From the NCBI GenBank assembly GCA_900547305.1, contig URGH01000004.1, forward strand, positions 1-59,677: DNA of 59,677 bases, written 5' to 3'. The notes under the pieces are model-generated. The model worked only from the letters and a program-made list of their open reading frames with translations. It was not told where the DNA came from and made no database searches. Both the position numbers and the translations under genes were made by a program. Source of the stretch: an uncultured Oscillospiraceae bacterium (GTDB lineage: Bacteria; Bacillota; Clostridia; Oscillospirales; Acutalibacteraceae). Below, piece after piece: positions 7,721 to 18,300 of this stretch. How positions within the stretch are numbered: position 1 is the first letter of the stretch; each line of letters opens with the position of its first letter.

Positions 7721-10700
7721 TTATTCCGCTAATGCGGTTTCAGCCATATCGTCCGTATCGGTAGGAATACCCTCGTCGGATATTTCCTCATCATACTCGG
7801 GCGGATTAATTTCCGCACAGCGCATGCCCGTTCCCGCGGGAACAAGTTTACCGATAATAACGTTTTCCTTAAGACCGAACAGCGGGTCAACCTTGCCCTT
7901 AATGGCGGCTTCGGTAAGAACGCGCGTGGTCTCCTGGAAAGACGCTGCCGACAAGAACGATTCGGTAGCCAGGGAAGCCTTTGTAATACCGAGCAGCGTT
8001 GCGCGGTAGGTTGCCTTTGTGAGCCCCTCCTCGCCCGCGTCAATACGCGCCTGAACAGCGGCGTTTGCCTCGGAAATTTCCTTGTACTCGTAGCTTACGT
8101 TCTGCAGCAGGTCGGTAGAGCCCGGGTCGGTAACGCGCAGCTTGCGCATCATCTGGCGAACTATAACCTCAATGTGCTTATCGTTAATATCAACGCCCTG
8201 TGTGCGGTATGCGTTCTGAATTTCGGCTATGATATATTCTTCAACAGCCTCGGGTCCCTGCGCCTCAAGAATATCCTGCGGATACTTAGCGCCCGGAATC
8301 AGCATATCACCCGCCTTTACCTCGTCGCCGTCCTTAACAAGGCAGCGAATACCGTAAGGAATAGTAACCTTTTCCTCGGTTTTAAGCTCGTTGTTGGTGA
8401 TTATAATTACATTGCTCTTCTTTTCCTCGGCAATGCGAACCGTACCGTCCATTTTGGCGATAAGCGCGCAACGCTTCGGTCTGCGTGCCTCGAACAGCTC
8501 TTCAACACGCGGAAGACCCTGTGTAATATCCTCCGTGCTTGCAATACCGCCCGTGTGGAAAGTACGCATGGTGAGCTGTGTACCCGGCTCGCCTATTGAC
8601 TGCGCCGCAACTATGCCGACAGCCTCGCCCGTGGTAACCGGCTTGCTGGTTGCAAGGTTACGCCCGTAGCACTTTTTGCACACGCCGTGGTGGCTGTGGC
8701 AGGTGAGTACCGAGCGGATTTCGATGCTTGTAATTCCGGCGTCAACAATTTTCTTGGCGCCCTCGCCCGTAACCATATCCTCATGCGACCAAATAACCTC
8801 GCCGGTAGCCGGGTCAACTGCGTCATGGAGCAGGTATCTGCCCTCAAGACGTTCCGCGAGCGGTTCAAGAATGTGGTTACCGTCCTTAATATCGGCAACG
8901 GTAAGACCTTCTTCGGTGCCGCAGTCGTCCTCACGGACGATAACATCCTGCGCAACGTCAACCAAACGGCGGGTAAGATAACCCGAGTCGGCAGTACGCA
9001 AAGCGGTATCGGCAAGTCCTTTACGCGCACCGCGCGAGGAAATGAAGTATTCAAGTACGTTAAGACCCTCACGGTAGTTAGCGCGGATAGGTACTTCAAT
9101 AACCTTACCTGCCGTGTTCGCAATAAGTCCGCGCATACCTGCAAGCTGTCTTATCTGACTCATAGATCCGCGCGCGCCCGAGTCCGCCATCATGAATATC
9201 GGGTTGAATTCATCAAGGTTGCCTTTCAGTGCGTCGGCAACGTCCTCTGTCGCCTTGTTCCATATTTCAATAACATGGCGGCTGCGTTCGTCGTTGCTTA
9301 TAAGACCGCGCCTGTAATCGCGGGTAACCAAATCAATTTGAGACTCAGCGCCTGCAAGTATTTCCTTTTTCGCCGGCGGGATAACCGCGTCGATAACCGC
9401 AACGGTAATAGCGCCCTTGGTGGAGTACTTAAAGCCGGTCGCCTTGATATTATCAAGAACTATAGCGGATTCGCTTGTTCCGTGCATTGTAATGCAGCGG
9501 TCAATAATTTTACCGAGCTGCTTTTTGCCGACCTTATTCTGAACTATATCGTCGTTGCTCTCAATAACGTTAGCATCGGGATTTTTAACGGTATAAGTCC
9601 ATTCAAGGTCAAGCGCGTGCTTGGGGTCGGTTCTGTCAACAAAGCCCAAATCCTGCGGAATTGACTCATTGAAGATTATAAAGCCGACGGTGCACCAAAC
9701 AAGGCCGTGCTCGCCCTTATCGTTGGTCATACGCACTCTTATAGGCGCATGCAGACCCACAATGCCGTCGTTATAAGCCATTATAGCCTCGTTTTTATCC
9801 CTGAATATCTTGTTTGCGCCCTTTTCATCGGACTTAACAAGGGTGAGGTAGTAGGAACCGAGTACCATATCCTGCGTAGGAACGGTAACAGGCTTACCGT
9901 CGGACGGCTTTAAGAGGTTGTTAGCCGCAAGCATAAGGAAACGAGCCTCTGCCTGTGCCTCTGCCGACAGCGGAATATGAATAGCCATCTGGTCGCCGTC
10001 AAAGTCGGCGTTGTATGCCGTACAAACAAGCGGGTGCAGCTTTAACGCCTTACCCTCAACCAGTACCGGCTCAAATGCCTGAATACCGAGTCTGTGAAGT
10101 GTCGGCGCGCGGTTGAGCAGCACGGGGTGCTCCTTGATTACCATTTCAAGCGCGTCCCATATTTCGGTGGACGCACGCTCTACCATTTTTCTTGCCGACT
10201 TAATATTTGTAACAGCCTTTGTTTCAACCAGGCGTTTCATAACAAAGGGCTTGAAAAGCTCCAGCGCCATTTCTTTCGGAACGCCGCACTGGTACATTTT
10301 AAGCTCAGGACCTACAACTATAACCGAACGTCCCGAATAGTCAACACGTTTACCGAGCAGGTTCTGACGGAAACGACCCTGTTTACCTTTCAGCATATCC
10401 GAAAGGGATTTAAGCGCGCGGTTGTTGGGGCCTGTTACGGGCTTGCCGCGCCTGCCGTTGTCTATAAGGGCGTCAACCGCTTCCTGCAGCATGCGCTTTT
10501 CATTGCGGACTATTATATCCGGCGCGTTCAATTCAAGAAGTCTCTTTAAGCGGTTATTACGGTTAATAACACGTCTGTAAAGGTCGTTTAAATCGCTTGT
10601 CGCAAAACGGCCACCGTCCAGCTGCACCATCGGGCGCAGATCAGGCGGAATTACCGGAATAACGTCAAGTATCATCCACTCGGGGCGGTTGCCCGACTGT

Positions 10701-11347
10701 CTGAACGCTTCAAGAACCTCAAGGCGCTTTAAAATACGTATACTTTTCTGTCCCGTTGCGTTTTCAAGCTCCGTGCGCAATTCGTCGCAGGTTTTATCAA
10801 GGTCAATTTCGCAGAGCAGTTTTTTAATAGCCTCTGCGCCCATGCCCGCCTCAAAGTCGTTTTCATACTTTTCGCGCATATCGCGGTATTGCTTTTCGTT
10901 TAAAAGCTGCTTTTTCTCAAGCGGGGTAGTACCGGGGTCGGTAACTATATACTGTGAGAAATAGAGCACCTGCTCAAGCGCTTTGGGGGTAATATCAAGC
11001 ACAAGACCCATTCTTGAGGGAATAGTCTTGAAATACCAAATGTGCGAAACCGGGGCGGCAAGCTCAATTGAGCCCATGCGCTCGCGGCGAACCTTTGCGC
11101 GGGTTACTTCAACGCCGCAGCGTTCGCAGACCTTGCCCTTATAGCGTATGCGTTTGTACTTTCCGCAGTGGCACTCCCAGTCCTTTTGCGGCCCGAAAAT
11201 GCGTTCGCAGAAAAGTCCGCCCTGCTCCGGCTTTAAGGTGCGGTAGTTAATGGTCTCGGGCTTTGTAACCTCGCCGTGCGACCAGCTTCTTATCTGTTCG
11301 GGAGACGCAAGTCCTATTTTTATTGATTCAAATTCAATTTCTGCCAT
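7721..11347 (-). CDS. rpoC: RNA polymerase beta' subunit
   Basis: Catalytic subunit of RNA polymerase, 1208 residues, normal for Clostridia. The N-terminal zinc site is C59, C61, C74, C77; the active-site Mg motif NADFDGDQM lies near residue 455; the trigger-loop and bridge-helix region (GARGSMSQIRQLAGMRGL) follows. The start has CGGAGGGG upstream and lies 14 bases after the rpoB stop, so both are one transcript. Unlike most Firmicutes, no rpsL-rpsG-fusA follows; the next gene downstream is a convergent ABC exporter. Confidence 0.98.
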   Translation of the reverse strand: MAEIEFESIKIGLASPEQIRSWSHGEVTKPETINYRTLKPEQGGLFCERIFGPQKDWECHCGKYKRIRYKGKVCERCGVEVTRAKVRRERMGSIELAAPVSHIWYFKTIPSRMGLVLDITPKALEQVLYFSQYIVTDPGTTPLEKKQLLNEKQYRDMREKYENDFEAGMGAEAIKKLLCEIDLDKTCDELRTELENATGQKSIRILKRLEVLEAFRQSGNRPEWMILDVIPVIPPDLRPMVQLDGGRFATSDLNDLYRRVINRNNRLKRLLELNAPDIIVRNEKRMLQEAVDALIDNGRRGKPVTGPNNRALKSLSDMLKGKQGRFRQNLLGKRVDYSGRSVIVVGPELKMYQCGVPKEMALELFKPFVMKRLVETKAVTNIKSARKMVERASTEIWDALEMVIKEHPVLLNRAPTLHRLGIQAFEPVLVEGKALKLHPLVCTAYNADFDGDQMAIHIPLSAEAQAEARFLMLAANNLLKPSDGKPVTVPTQDMVLGSYYLTLVKSDEKGANKIFRDKNEAIMAYNDGIVGLHAPIRVRMTNDKGEHGLVWCTVGFIIFNESIPQDLGFVDRTDPKHALDLEWTYTVKNPDANVIESNDDIVQNKVGKKQLGKIIDRCITMHGTSESAIVLDNIKATGFKYSTKGAITVAVIDAVIPPAKKEILAGAESQIDLVTRDYRRGLISNDERSRHVIEIWNKATEDVADALKGNLDEFNPIFMMADSGARGSMSQIRQLAGMRGLIANTAGKVIEVPIRANYREGLNVLEYFISSRGARKGLADTALRTADSGYLTRRLVDVAQDVIVREDDCGTEEGLTVADIKDGNHILEPLAERLEGRYLLHDAVDPATGEVIWSHEDMVTGEGAKKIVDAGITSIEIRSVLTCHSHHGVCKKCYGRNLATSKPVTTGEAVGIVAAQSIGEPGTQLTMRTFHTGGIASTEDITQGLPRVEELFEARRPKRCALIAKMDGTVRIAEEKKSNVIIITNNELKTEEKVTIPYGIRCLVKDGDEVKAGDMLIPGAKYPQDILEAQGPEAVEEYIIAEIQNAYRTQGVDINDKHIEVIVRQMMRKLRVTDPGSTDLLQNVSYEYKEISEANAAVQARIDAGEEGLTKATYRATLLGITKASLATESFLSAASFQETTRVLTEAAIKGKVDPLFGLKENVIIGKLVPAGTGMRCAEINPPEYDEEISDEGIPTDTDDMAETALAE

Positions 11348-11361
11348 ATCTGCCCCTCCGT

Positions 11362-14300
11362 TTAATTTTCGTCGTCAAATTCGCCGTCTGACGCGAATTC
11401 GTCATATTCGTCCTCGGCTATCGCGTCGCCGTTTTCGTCTTCAAGACCGAATCCGGTTAAATCGTCGGCAACCGAGTGCCCGTCAAAGTCAACATCCTCG
11501 TTTTCGGGGATTGCCGGTGTACCGAGGCCTATATCGTCGTCATCCTCAAAGCTCTGCTTTAAGTCGATTTCCTTATCGTTGCGGTCAAGCACCTTAACGT
11601 CAAGACCCAGGGACTGCAATTCCTTAATAAGAACCTTAAACGACTCGGGCACGCCCGGTTTCGGAATGTTCTGACCCTTAACAATTGATTCATAGGTCTT
11701 AACACGGCCCACAACGTCATCCGACTTAACGGTGAGTATTTCCTGCAGGGTGTAAGCCGCGCCGTAAGCCTCAAGCGCCCAAACTTCCATTTCTCCGAAA
11801 CGCTGACCGCCGAACTGAGCCTTACCGCCGAGCGGCTGCTGAGTAACGAGCGAGTACGGACCGGTGGAACGCGCGTGAATCTTATCGTCAACCAGGTGAT
11901 GCAGCTTGAGGTAGTACATATAACCTACGGTTACAAGATTATCAAACGGCTCGCCCGTACGTCCGTCATAAAGCTGGGTCTTAGCGTCAGCCGTCAGCGG
12001 AATACGCGAGAAGTCAAGTTTTGCGCTGTTCTTATATTCATAATCATCGGACTTGGTAAATTCCTCCGCCATTGAGAAGCACTTGCGTATGTCATCCTCA
12101 TGCGCGCCGTCAAATACAGGCGTGCAGATGTTCCAGCCGAGCGCGCGCGCGGCATATCCTAAGTGAACCTCAAGCACCTGACCGATATTCATTCGGGACG
12201 GAACGCCCAACGGGTTCAGAACTATATCAAGCGGAGTGCCGTCCGGCAGGAAAGGCATATCCTCGCTCGGAAGAATACGGGATACAACGCCCTTGTTACC
12301 GTGACGTCCCGCCATTTTATCACCGACGGAAATTTTACGCTTTTGCGCTATATAGCAGCGAACAACAACGTTTACGCCGGGGCTTAATTCAGCCGAATTT
12401 TCTCTTGTAAATACCTTAACGTCAACAATAGTGCCGTATTCGCCGTGCGGAACGCGGAGGGAGGTATCTCTTACCTCGCGCGCCTTTTCGCCGAATATTG
12501 CGCGGAGCAGTCTTTCCTCGGCGGTAAGCTCGGTTTCGCCCTTGGGCGTTACCTTACCTACAAGTATATCGCCCGCGGTAACCTCTGCACCCACGCGGAT
12601 AATGCCGCGGTCGTCAAGGTCTTTGAGCGCGTCTTCACCCACGTTCGGTATATCCCTTGTTATTTCCTCGGGCCCGAGCTTTGTATCGCGCGCTTCAAGC
12701 TCGTATTCCTCAATGTGAATAGAGGTATAAACGTCGTCGCGTACCAATCGCTCGTTTATAAGAACCGCGTCCTCGTAGTTGTAGCCTTCCCAGGTCATAA
12801 AGCCGATAAGGGCGTTTCTGCCGAGGGATATTTCGCCGTTGCTCGTAGCCGGGCCGTCGGCAATAACCTCGTGCTCCTTAACCTTTTGACCCACAGCCAC
12901 TATCGGGCGCTGATTTATACAGGTGCCGTGGTTTGAACGCAGGAACTTTATAAGCTTATATTCGTCAATTTCGCCGTTTGTCGCACGAATCTTAATGTAG
13001 TCCGCGCTTACATAGGTAACCTCGCCGGCGCGCTTTGCAAGCACCACTACGCCCGAGTCTACCGCAGCCTTGTATTCCATACCGGTTGCAACAATCGGGT
13101 TTTCGGGGCGTAAAAGCGGCACAGCCTGCTTCTGCATGTTCGAGCCCATGAGCGCGCGGTTGGTATCGTCGTTTTCAAGGAACGGAATCATAGCTGTTGC
13201 AACCGAAACTACCATTTTCGGCGAAACGTCCATATAATCCGCGCGGGTAATTTCAACCTCGCGGAAACCGTCGCGGTAACGCGCGTTAACCTTTTTCTTT
13301 ATAAAGTAGCCGTTTTCGTCAAGCGGCTCGTTCGCCTGCGCTACAACGTACTCGTCTTCTTCGTCGGCGGTCATGTAGCGAACCTCGTCAAGAACTCTGC
13401 CGTTTTCCTTATCAACCTTGCGGAACGGGGTCTCGATAAAGCCGTATTTATTGATTTTCGCGAATGTTGCAAGATAGGATATAAGACCGATGTTAGGTCC
13501 TTCGGGGGTTTCTATCGGGCACATGCGGCCGTAATGGGTGTAGTGAACGTCACGCACCTCAAACGACGCGCGGTCGCGGGAAAGTCCGCCGGGGCCCAGT
13601 GCCGACAGACGGCGCTTATGCGTAAGCTCCGAGAGCGGGTTGGTCTGATCCATAAACTGCGAAAGCGGGGAAGAACCGAAAAATTCCTTTATAGCCGCCA
13701 CAACAGGACGTATATTTATAAGCGACTGGGGGGTAATGCTGTCGGGATCCTGCGCCTGCAGGGTCATTTTTTCACGAACGACGCGCTCCATACGGGAAAT
13801 ACCTATACGGAACTGGTTCTGCAAAAGCTCGCCTACCGAACGTATACGGCGGTTGCCTAAGTGGTCTATATCGTCAACATTGCCCACATTATGCGGAAGT
13901 CCCAGGAAATAGTTGACAGACGCGAAAATATCATCGCACGTTATATGCTTGGGAATAAGGTTATCGGCGTTAGCCAAAACGGCCTCGCGCAGCTCTTCCT
14001 TGCCGTTTGTTTCCTCAAGCAGCTTTTTAAGCACTTCAAAGGAAACATTCTCGTTAATTCCCAGCTTGTCAAGCTCGGCTAACTCTTCGGCAGTGAAATC
14101 GGTGAAATCGCAAAGCCTTACCATGCCGTTTGAAAGCACCTTTACCTCGGTAACGTTGCCCTCAAAATCCATAACGTTTATATAGGCTTCCTTAACGCCC
14201 TTACGTTCGATTGTATCGGCAAGCTCGCGGCTGACGGTAACATCCGCCTCGGCAAGAATTTCGCCTGTCACGGGGTCTGCAACGGGGCGTGAAAGCACGG

Positions 14301-15177
14301 CGCCGCGGATTCTCGCGCCGATTGCCAGTTTTTTATTGTATTTATAGCGGCCCACGCGGGAAATATCATATCTGTGCGCGTCAAAGAAAAGCTGTTCAAG
14401 ATAAGCGTTGGCGCCCTCAATGGTAACGGGCTCGCTCGGTCTTAACTTCTTATATACCTCTACAAGCGCGTCCTCAACCGATTTGGTATCGTCCGCCTCT
14501 AAGGTTGCGGCAAGACGCTCGTCCTCACCTAAAAGCTCCCTTATCTGATCGTTTGTAGCGATGCCGAGCGCGCGTATAAATGTAGTAATGGGCAGTTTGC
14601 GGTTTTTATCAATACGGACATAAAGCACGTCGTTCGGTGACGTTTCGTATTCAAGCCAAGCGCCGCGGTTAGGAATTATAGTGGAGGAGAAAAGGCGTTT
14701 GCCGGTTTTTTCATCGGTTTTCTCGGCAAAATAAACGCCGGGCGAGCGCACAAGCTGGGAAACAATGGCGCGCTCGGCACCGTTTATTACAAACGTGCCT
14801 GATTCGGTCATAAGCGGGAAATCGCCCATGGAAACTTCGCTTTCTTTAATTTCCCCTGTTTCACTGTTTACAAGGTGCGCAGTAACGCGCAGCGGCGCGG
14901 CATATGTTGTATCGCGCGCTTTGCACTCGGTAACATCGTATTTCGGAGTATCGTCAAGGCGGTAGTCAACAAAGCTGAGTCTCAGGTTTCCGCTGTAATC
15001 CGTTATATCGGACATATCCCTGAATACTTCTTTCAGACCCTCCTCAACAAACCATTTGTACGAATCCTTCTGAATTTCAATGAGATTAGGCATATCGATA
15101 ACTTCATTGATCTTTGAAAAAGTCATTCGATCGTTATTACCCAACCGTACCGGTTTTACCATTGAAGTCGGCTCCAT
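11362..15177 (-). CDS. rpoB: RNA polymerase beta subunit
   Basis: About 1271 residues. The rifampicin pocket has the usual susceptible residues (SQFMDQTNPLSE and THKRRLSALGPGG), and the C-terminal half has KRKISVGDKMAGRHGNKG. I place the start at 15177 (MEPTSMVKPVRL): it follows GGAGGAG with a workable gap, and the frame is open 19 codons further upstream without a ribosome site. The internal Met of MVKPVRLG, a common clostridial N-terminus, is the alternative. A strong promoter lies at 15316-15344. No rplL or rplJ precedes it; the upstream neighbour is the divergent nrdD. Confidence 0.97.
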   Translation of the reverse strand: MEPTSMVKPVRLGNNDRMTFSKINEVIDMPNLIEIQKDSYKWFVEEGLKEVFRDMSDITDYSGNLRLSFVDYRLDDTPKYDVTECKARDTTYAAPLRVTAHLVNSETGEIKESEVSMGDFPLMTESGTFVINGAERAIVSQLVRSPGVYFAEKTDEKTGKRLFSSTIIPNRGAWLEYETSPNDVLYVRIDKNRKLPITTFIRALGIATNDQIRELLGEDERLAATLEADDTKSVEDALVEVYKKLRPSEPVTIEGANAYLEQLFFDAHRYDISRVGRYKYNKKLAIGARIRGAVLSRPVADPVTGEILAEADVTVSRELADTIERKGVKEAYINVMDFEGNVTEVKVLSNGMVRLCDFTDFTAEELAELDKLGINENVSFEVLKKLLEETNGKEELREAVLANADNLIPKHITCDDIFASVNYFLGLPHNVGNVDDIDHLGNRRIRSVGELLQNQFRIGISRMERVVREKMTLQAQDPDSITPQSLINIRPVVAAIKEFFGSSPLSQFMDQTNPLSELTHKRRLSALGPGGLSRDRASFEVRDVHYTHYGRMCPIETPEGPNIGLISYLATFAKINKYGFIETPFRKVDKENGRVLDEVRYMTADEEDEYVVAQANEPLDENGYFIKKKVNARYRDGFREVEITRADYMDVSPKMVVSVATAMIPFLENDDTNRALMGSNMQKQAVPLLRPENPIVATGMEYKAAVDSGVVVLAKRAGEVTYVSADYIKIRATNGEIDEYKLIKFLRSNHGTCINQRPIVAVGQKVKEHEVIADGPATSNGEISLGRNALIGFMTWEGYNYEDAVLINERLVRDDVYTSIHIEEYELEARDTKLGPEEITRDIPNVGEDALKDLDDRGIIRVGAEVTAGDILVGKVTPKGETELTAEERLLRAIFGEKAREVRDTSLRVPHGEYGTIVDVKVFTRENSAELSPGVNVVVRCYIAQKRKISVGDKMAGRHGNKGVVSRILPSEDMPFLPDGTPLDIVLNPLGVPSRMNIGQVLEVHLGYAARALGWNICTPVFDGAHEDDIRKCFSMAEEFTKSDDYEYKNSAKLDFSRIPLTADAKTQLYDGRTGEPFDNLVTVGYMYYLKLHHLVDDKIHARSTGPYSLVTQQPLGGKAQFGGQRFGEMEVWALEAYGAAYTLQEILTVKSDDVVGRVKTYESIVKGQNIPKPGVPESFKVLIKELQSLGLDVKVLDRNDKEIDLKQSFEDDDDIGLGTPAIPENEDVDFDGHSVADDLTGFGLEDENGDAIAEDEYDEFASDGEFDDEN

Positions 15178-15315
15178 AGGTTTACAATCACTCCTCCGTA
15201 TATTTTGCGGCGGCAAAGCCGCAAGAGCAAGCATTTACAACGGGTTTCGGCACCGTGAAAAATTGCGTTTCGGCAAAATAGGCGCACAATCCCCCATCAT
15301 CATTAGTAATTCATT

Positions 15316-15344
15316 ATTATAAACCCATATTATAAAATAGTCAA
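15316..15344 (-). promoter_or_regulatory. Strong sigma-A promoter for rpoBC
   Basis: Minus strand TTGACT (15344-15339), 17-base spacer, perfect TATAAT (15321-15316). It gives rpoBC its own promoter with a leader of about 130 bases. Confidence 0.85.
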
Positions 15345-15397
15345 GCATTATTTTTTTATTTCACTGAAAAAATTTTAAACATTGTTGAAAATGACTA

Positions 15398-15425
15398 TTG
15401 CAATTTCATGATTTTGTGGTATAAT
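15398..15425 (+). promoter_or_regulatory. Sigma-A-like promoter for nrdD
   Basis: TTGCAA (15398-15403), 16-base spacer, perfect TATAAT (15420-15425), about 70 bases before the nrdD start. Confidence 0.7.
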
Positions 15426-15496
15426 AGTTTACGCATTAACAAGATATGGTATGAGAACGCCGCTTTTCACGGTTGCGGCTACAAGGGGATGTTTGA

Positions 15497-17674
15497 ATGA
15501 AAATCATTAAAAGAAGCGGAGCGGAAGTCGATTTTGACCCCAAAAAGATTGAAATTGCGGTAAAAAAAGCCAATGAAAGCGTAGTTCCGAGCGAGCGTAT
15601 GTCGGATATTCAGATAAAGCGCATAGCCGAAGACGTTGAAAGCGCGGCTACAAATGTCAACCGCTCTTTAAGCGTTGAGGAAATACAGGATATGGTAGAG
15701 GATCAGATTATGAACCAGCGCGCCTTTGACGTTGCGCGCAGATACATAACCTACCGTTATCAGCGCGCGCTTGTAAGAAAGGCGAATACTACCGACGAGC
15801 AGATTTTAAGCCTTATTGAATGTAACAACGAGGAAGTAAAGCAGGAAAATTCCAATAAGAACCCGACCGTAAACAGCGTTCAGCGCGACTATATGGCGGG
15901 AGAAGTGAGCAAGGATATTACCAAAAGACTTTTGCTTGATAATGATATAGTAGAGGCGCATGAGCAGGGGATAATCCATTTTCACGATGCGGACTATTTC
16001 GCCCAGCATATGCACAACTGCGACCTTGTAAACCTTGAGGATATGCTGCAAAACGGCACTGTTATAAGCGGCACGTTAATTGAAAAGCCGCACAGCTTTT
16101 CAACCGCCTGCAATATTGCAACCCAGATAATAGCGCAGGTTGCCTCCTGCCAGTACGGCGGGCAGAGCATAAGCCTTGCGCACCTAGCCCCCTTTGTTGA
16201 TATAAGCCGCAAAAAAATATATTCCGAGGTTTTGGAAGAATTTCACGAAGCGGGAACGGATATATCCCCCGAAAAGGCGCTGGAAATTACCGAAAAGCGC
16301 CTGCTTAACGAGGTAAGCAAGGGCGTACAGATGATACAGTATCAGGTGGTTACGCTTATGACTACCAACGGTCAGGCGCCGTTTGTTACGGTATTTATGT
16401 ACCTGAACGAGGCTAAAAACGAGCAGGAAAAGCGTGATTTGGCGCTTATTATAGAGGAAGTTTTAAAGCAGCGCTATCAGGGTGTTAAAAACGAAAAGGG
16501 CGTGTGGATAACCCCCGCGTTCCCCAAACTTATTTATGTGCTTGAGGATGACAATATAACCGAGGACGGCGAGTACTGGTACTTAACAAAGCTTTCGGCA
16601 AAATGCACCGCAAAGCGTATGGTGCCCGATTACATTTCCGAAAAGGTTATGCTTAAAAACAAGATTGATAAAAACGGCGAGGGTCACTGCTACACCTGCA
16701 TGGGCTGCCGCAGCTTTTTAACCCCTTATGTGGATGAAAACGGCAAGCCTAAGTATTACGGCCGTTTCAATCAGGGCGTTGTTACCGTGAATTTGGTTGA
16801 TATAGGTCTTTCGGCTCAGGGCGATACGGATAAATTCTGGAAGATATTTGACGAGCGTATGCAATTATGCCACAGAGCGTTGCAGGCGCGTCATGAAAGA
16901 CTTACCGGCACAGTGTCCGACGCGGCGCCCATCCTTTGGCAATACGGCGCGCTTTTGCGCCTTAAAAAGGGCGAGACTATCGACAAATACCTACACGGCG
17001 GCTACTCTACGCTGTCTCTCGGTTATGCGGGACTGTGGGAATGTGTTTACAGTATGATAGGTAAAAAGCTGACCGAGCCCGAGGGCGAGCAGTTCGGCCT
17101 TGAAATAATGAAAAAGCTCAACGAGTACACCGCAAAGTGGAAAGCCGATGAAAATATTGACTACTCGCTTTACGGCACGCCGCTTGAAAGCACTACCTAT
17201 AAGTTTGCAAAATGCCTGCAAAAGCGTTTCGGCATAATAAAGGGCGTTACCGATAAAAACTATATAACCAACAGCTACCACGTTCACGTTACCGAGAATA
17301 TTGACGCGTTTGATAAGCTGGCGCTTGAGGCAAAGTTCCAGGCGCTTTCTCCCGGCGGCGCTATCTCTTATGTTGAGGTGCCCGATATGCAGAATAACAT
17401 CGACGCGGTTATAGCGGTTATGAAGTTTATTTACGATAATATAATGTACGCCGAGCTTAACACAAAGAGCGATTATTGCCAGGTTTGCGGGTATGACGGC
17501 GAGATTGGAATAAGCGAAAACGACGACGGCAAGCTGGTTTGGAAATGCCCGAATTGCGGCAATACCGACCAGGACAAAATGAATGTTGCCCGCAGAACCT
17601 GCGGATATATCGGCACACAGTTCTGGAATCAGGGCAGAACACAGGAAATTAAGGAAAGAGTTTTACATCTTTAA
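15497..17674 (+). CDS. nrdD: Anaerobic ribonucleoside-triphosphate reductase
   Basis: Class III ribonucleotide reductase, 725 residues, converting NTPs to dNTPs without oxygen through a glycyl radical. An ATP-cone allosteric domain occupies about residues 1-95. The C-terminal zinc site is C661, C664, C684, C687, and the radical-bearing loop RRTCGYIG places the radical glycine at G703. Followed by its activase nrdG after a hairpin spacer. Presence of this enzyme supports an anaerobic host. Confidence 0.97.
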   Translation: MKIIKRSGAEVDFDPKKIEIAVKKANESVVPSERMSDIQIKRIAEDVESAATNVNRSLSVEEIQDMVEDQIMNQRAFDVARRYITYRYQRALVRKANTTDEQILSLIECNNEEVKQENSNKNPTVNSVQRDYMAGEVSKDITKRLLLDNDIVEAHEQGIIHFHDADYFAQHMHNCDLVNLEDMLQNGTVISGTLIEKPHSFSTACNIATQIIAQVASCQYGGQSISLAHLAPFVDISRKKIYSEVLEEFHEAGTDISPEKALEITEKRLLNEVSKGVQMIQYQVVTLMTTNGQAPFVTVFMYLNEAKNEQEKRDLALIIEEVLKQRYQGVKNEKGVWITPAFPKLIYVLEDDNITEDGEYWYLTKLSAKCTAKRMVPDYISEKVMLKNKIDKNGEGHCYTCMGCRSFLTPYVDENGKPKYYGRFNQGVVTVNLVDIGLSAQGDTDKFWKIFDERMQLCHRALQARHERLTGTVSDAAPILWQYGALLRLKKGETIDKYLHGGYSTLSLGYAGLWECVYSMIGKKLTEPEGEQFGLEIMKKLNEYTAKWKADENIDYSLYGTPLESTTYKFAKCLQKRFGIIKGVTDKNYITNSYHVHVTENIDAFDKLALEAKFQALSPGGAISYVEVPDMQNNIDAVIAVMKFIYDNIMYAELNTKSDYCQVCGYDGEIGISENDDGKLVWKCPNCGNTDQDKMNVARRTCGYIGTQFWNQGRTQEIKERVLHL

Positions 17675-17692
17675 TTTTCAATTCAAATTAAA

Positions 17693-17718
17693 AAAGGGCG
17701 GTGCTTTGCACCGTCCCT
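17693..17718 (+). terminator. Hairpin between nrdD and nrdG
   Basis: Stem AGGGCGGTGC / GCACCGTCCCT with a TTT loop. It is followed only by TTAATA, so it may be a leaky terminator or a processing hairpin that sets the nrdD to nrdG ratio rather than a full stop. Confidence 0.5.
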
Positions 17719-17742
17719 TAATACTGTCACAGAGGTTTTATA

Positions 17743-18282
17743 ATGAATTACGCGGCGCTTAAAAAATTTGATATTGCAAACGGTCCGGGCGTCCGCGTTT
17801 CTCTTTTTGTGAGCGGCTGCCGCCATAGGTGCAAAAATTGCTTTAATAAAGAGGCGTGGGATTTTTCCTACGGTAAACCCTTTACCGAAAGCACCGAGCG
17901 GGAAATACTGACCGCGCTTTCAGCCGACTATATAACCGGGCTGTCGCTTTTGGGCGGCGAGCCGTTTGAGCCGGAAAACAAATCGGTACTTGCCGAATTT
18001 TTAAAAAAGGTAAAAGAAAAATCCCCCGAAAAAAGCGTTTGGTGCTATACGGGCTTTGAATTTGAAAATTTAAACGACCCCGAATCTATGAAAATGCTTA
18101 AATATATTGACGTTTTGGTGGACGGCAGATTTATAGAGGAAAAGAAGAGCCCCGCGCTTATATTCCGTGGTTCTGCAAATCAGCGTATAATCGACGTTAA
18201 AAAAACGCTTGAAAAAGGCGAAATAATTTGGCTTGACGGCGTTTGGGAAAGAGCGGTCGGCAGCGGAAATATTTACGAATAA
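17743..18282 (+). CDS. nrdG: Anaerobic RNR activating enzyme (radical SAM)
   Basis: A 179-residue radical SAM protein with the cluster motif C26, C30, C33 (CRHRCKNC) near the N-terminus and the glycine-rich SAM site LLGGEPF. It generates the glycyl radical on NrdD. Length and motif spacing match NrdG rather than pyruvate formate-lyase activase. The start follows an AGAGG ribosome site. Confidence 0.95.
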   Translation: MNYAALKKFDIANGPGVRVSLFVSGCRHRCKNCFNKEAWDFSYGKPFTESTEREILTALSADYITGLSLLGGEPFEPENKSVLAEFLKKVKEKSPEKSVWCYTGFEFENLNDPESMKMLKYIDVLVDGRFIEEKKSPALIFRGSANQRIIDVKKTLEKGEIIWLDGVWERAVGSGNIYE

Positions 18283-18300
18283 ACATAAGGAATGATAAAA

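Larger units (their letters stand above)
15178..15496. other. rpoB-nrdD divergent intergenic region
   Basis: About 320 bases without a gene. It holds the rpoB promoter (minus) and the nrdD promoter (plus), plus a GCCGC/GCGGC inverted repeat in the nrdD leader at about 15459-15480. I see no recognisable NrdR box pair and no riboswitch signature. Confidence 0.6.

Noticed and set aside
8611..9664. Long frames opposite rpoC and rpoB
   Set aside because: They are shadows of essential genes, without ribosome sites or protein-like composition.
15235..15330. Possible missing rplL remnant upstream of rpoB
   Set aside because: No L7/L12-like sequence is present in any frame.
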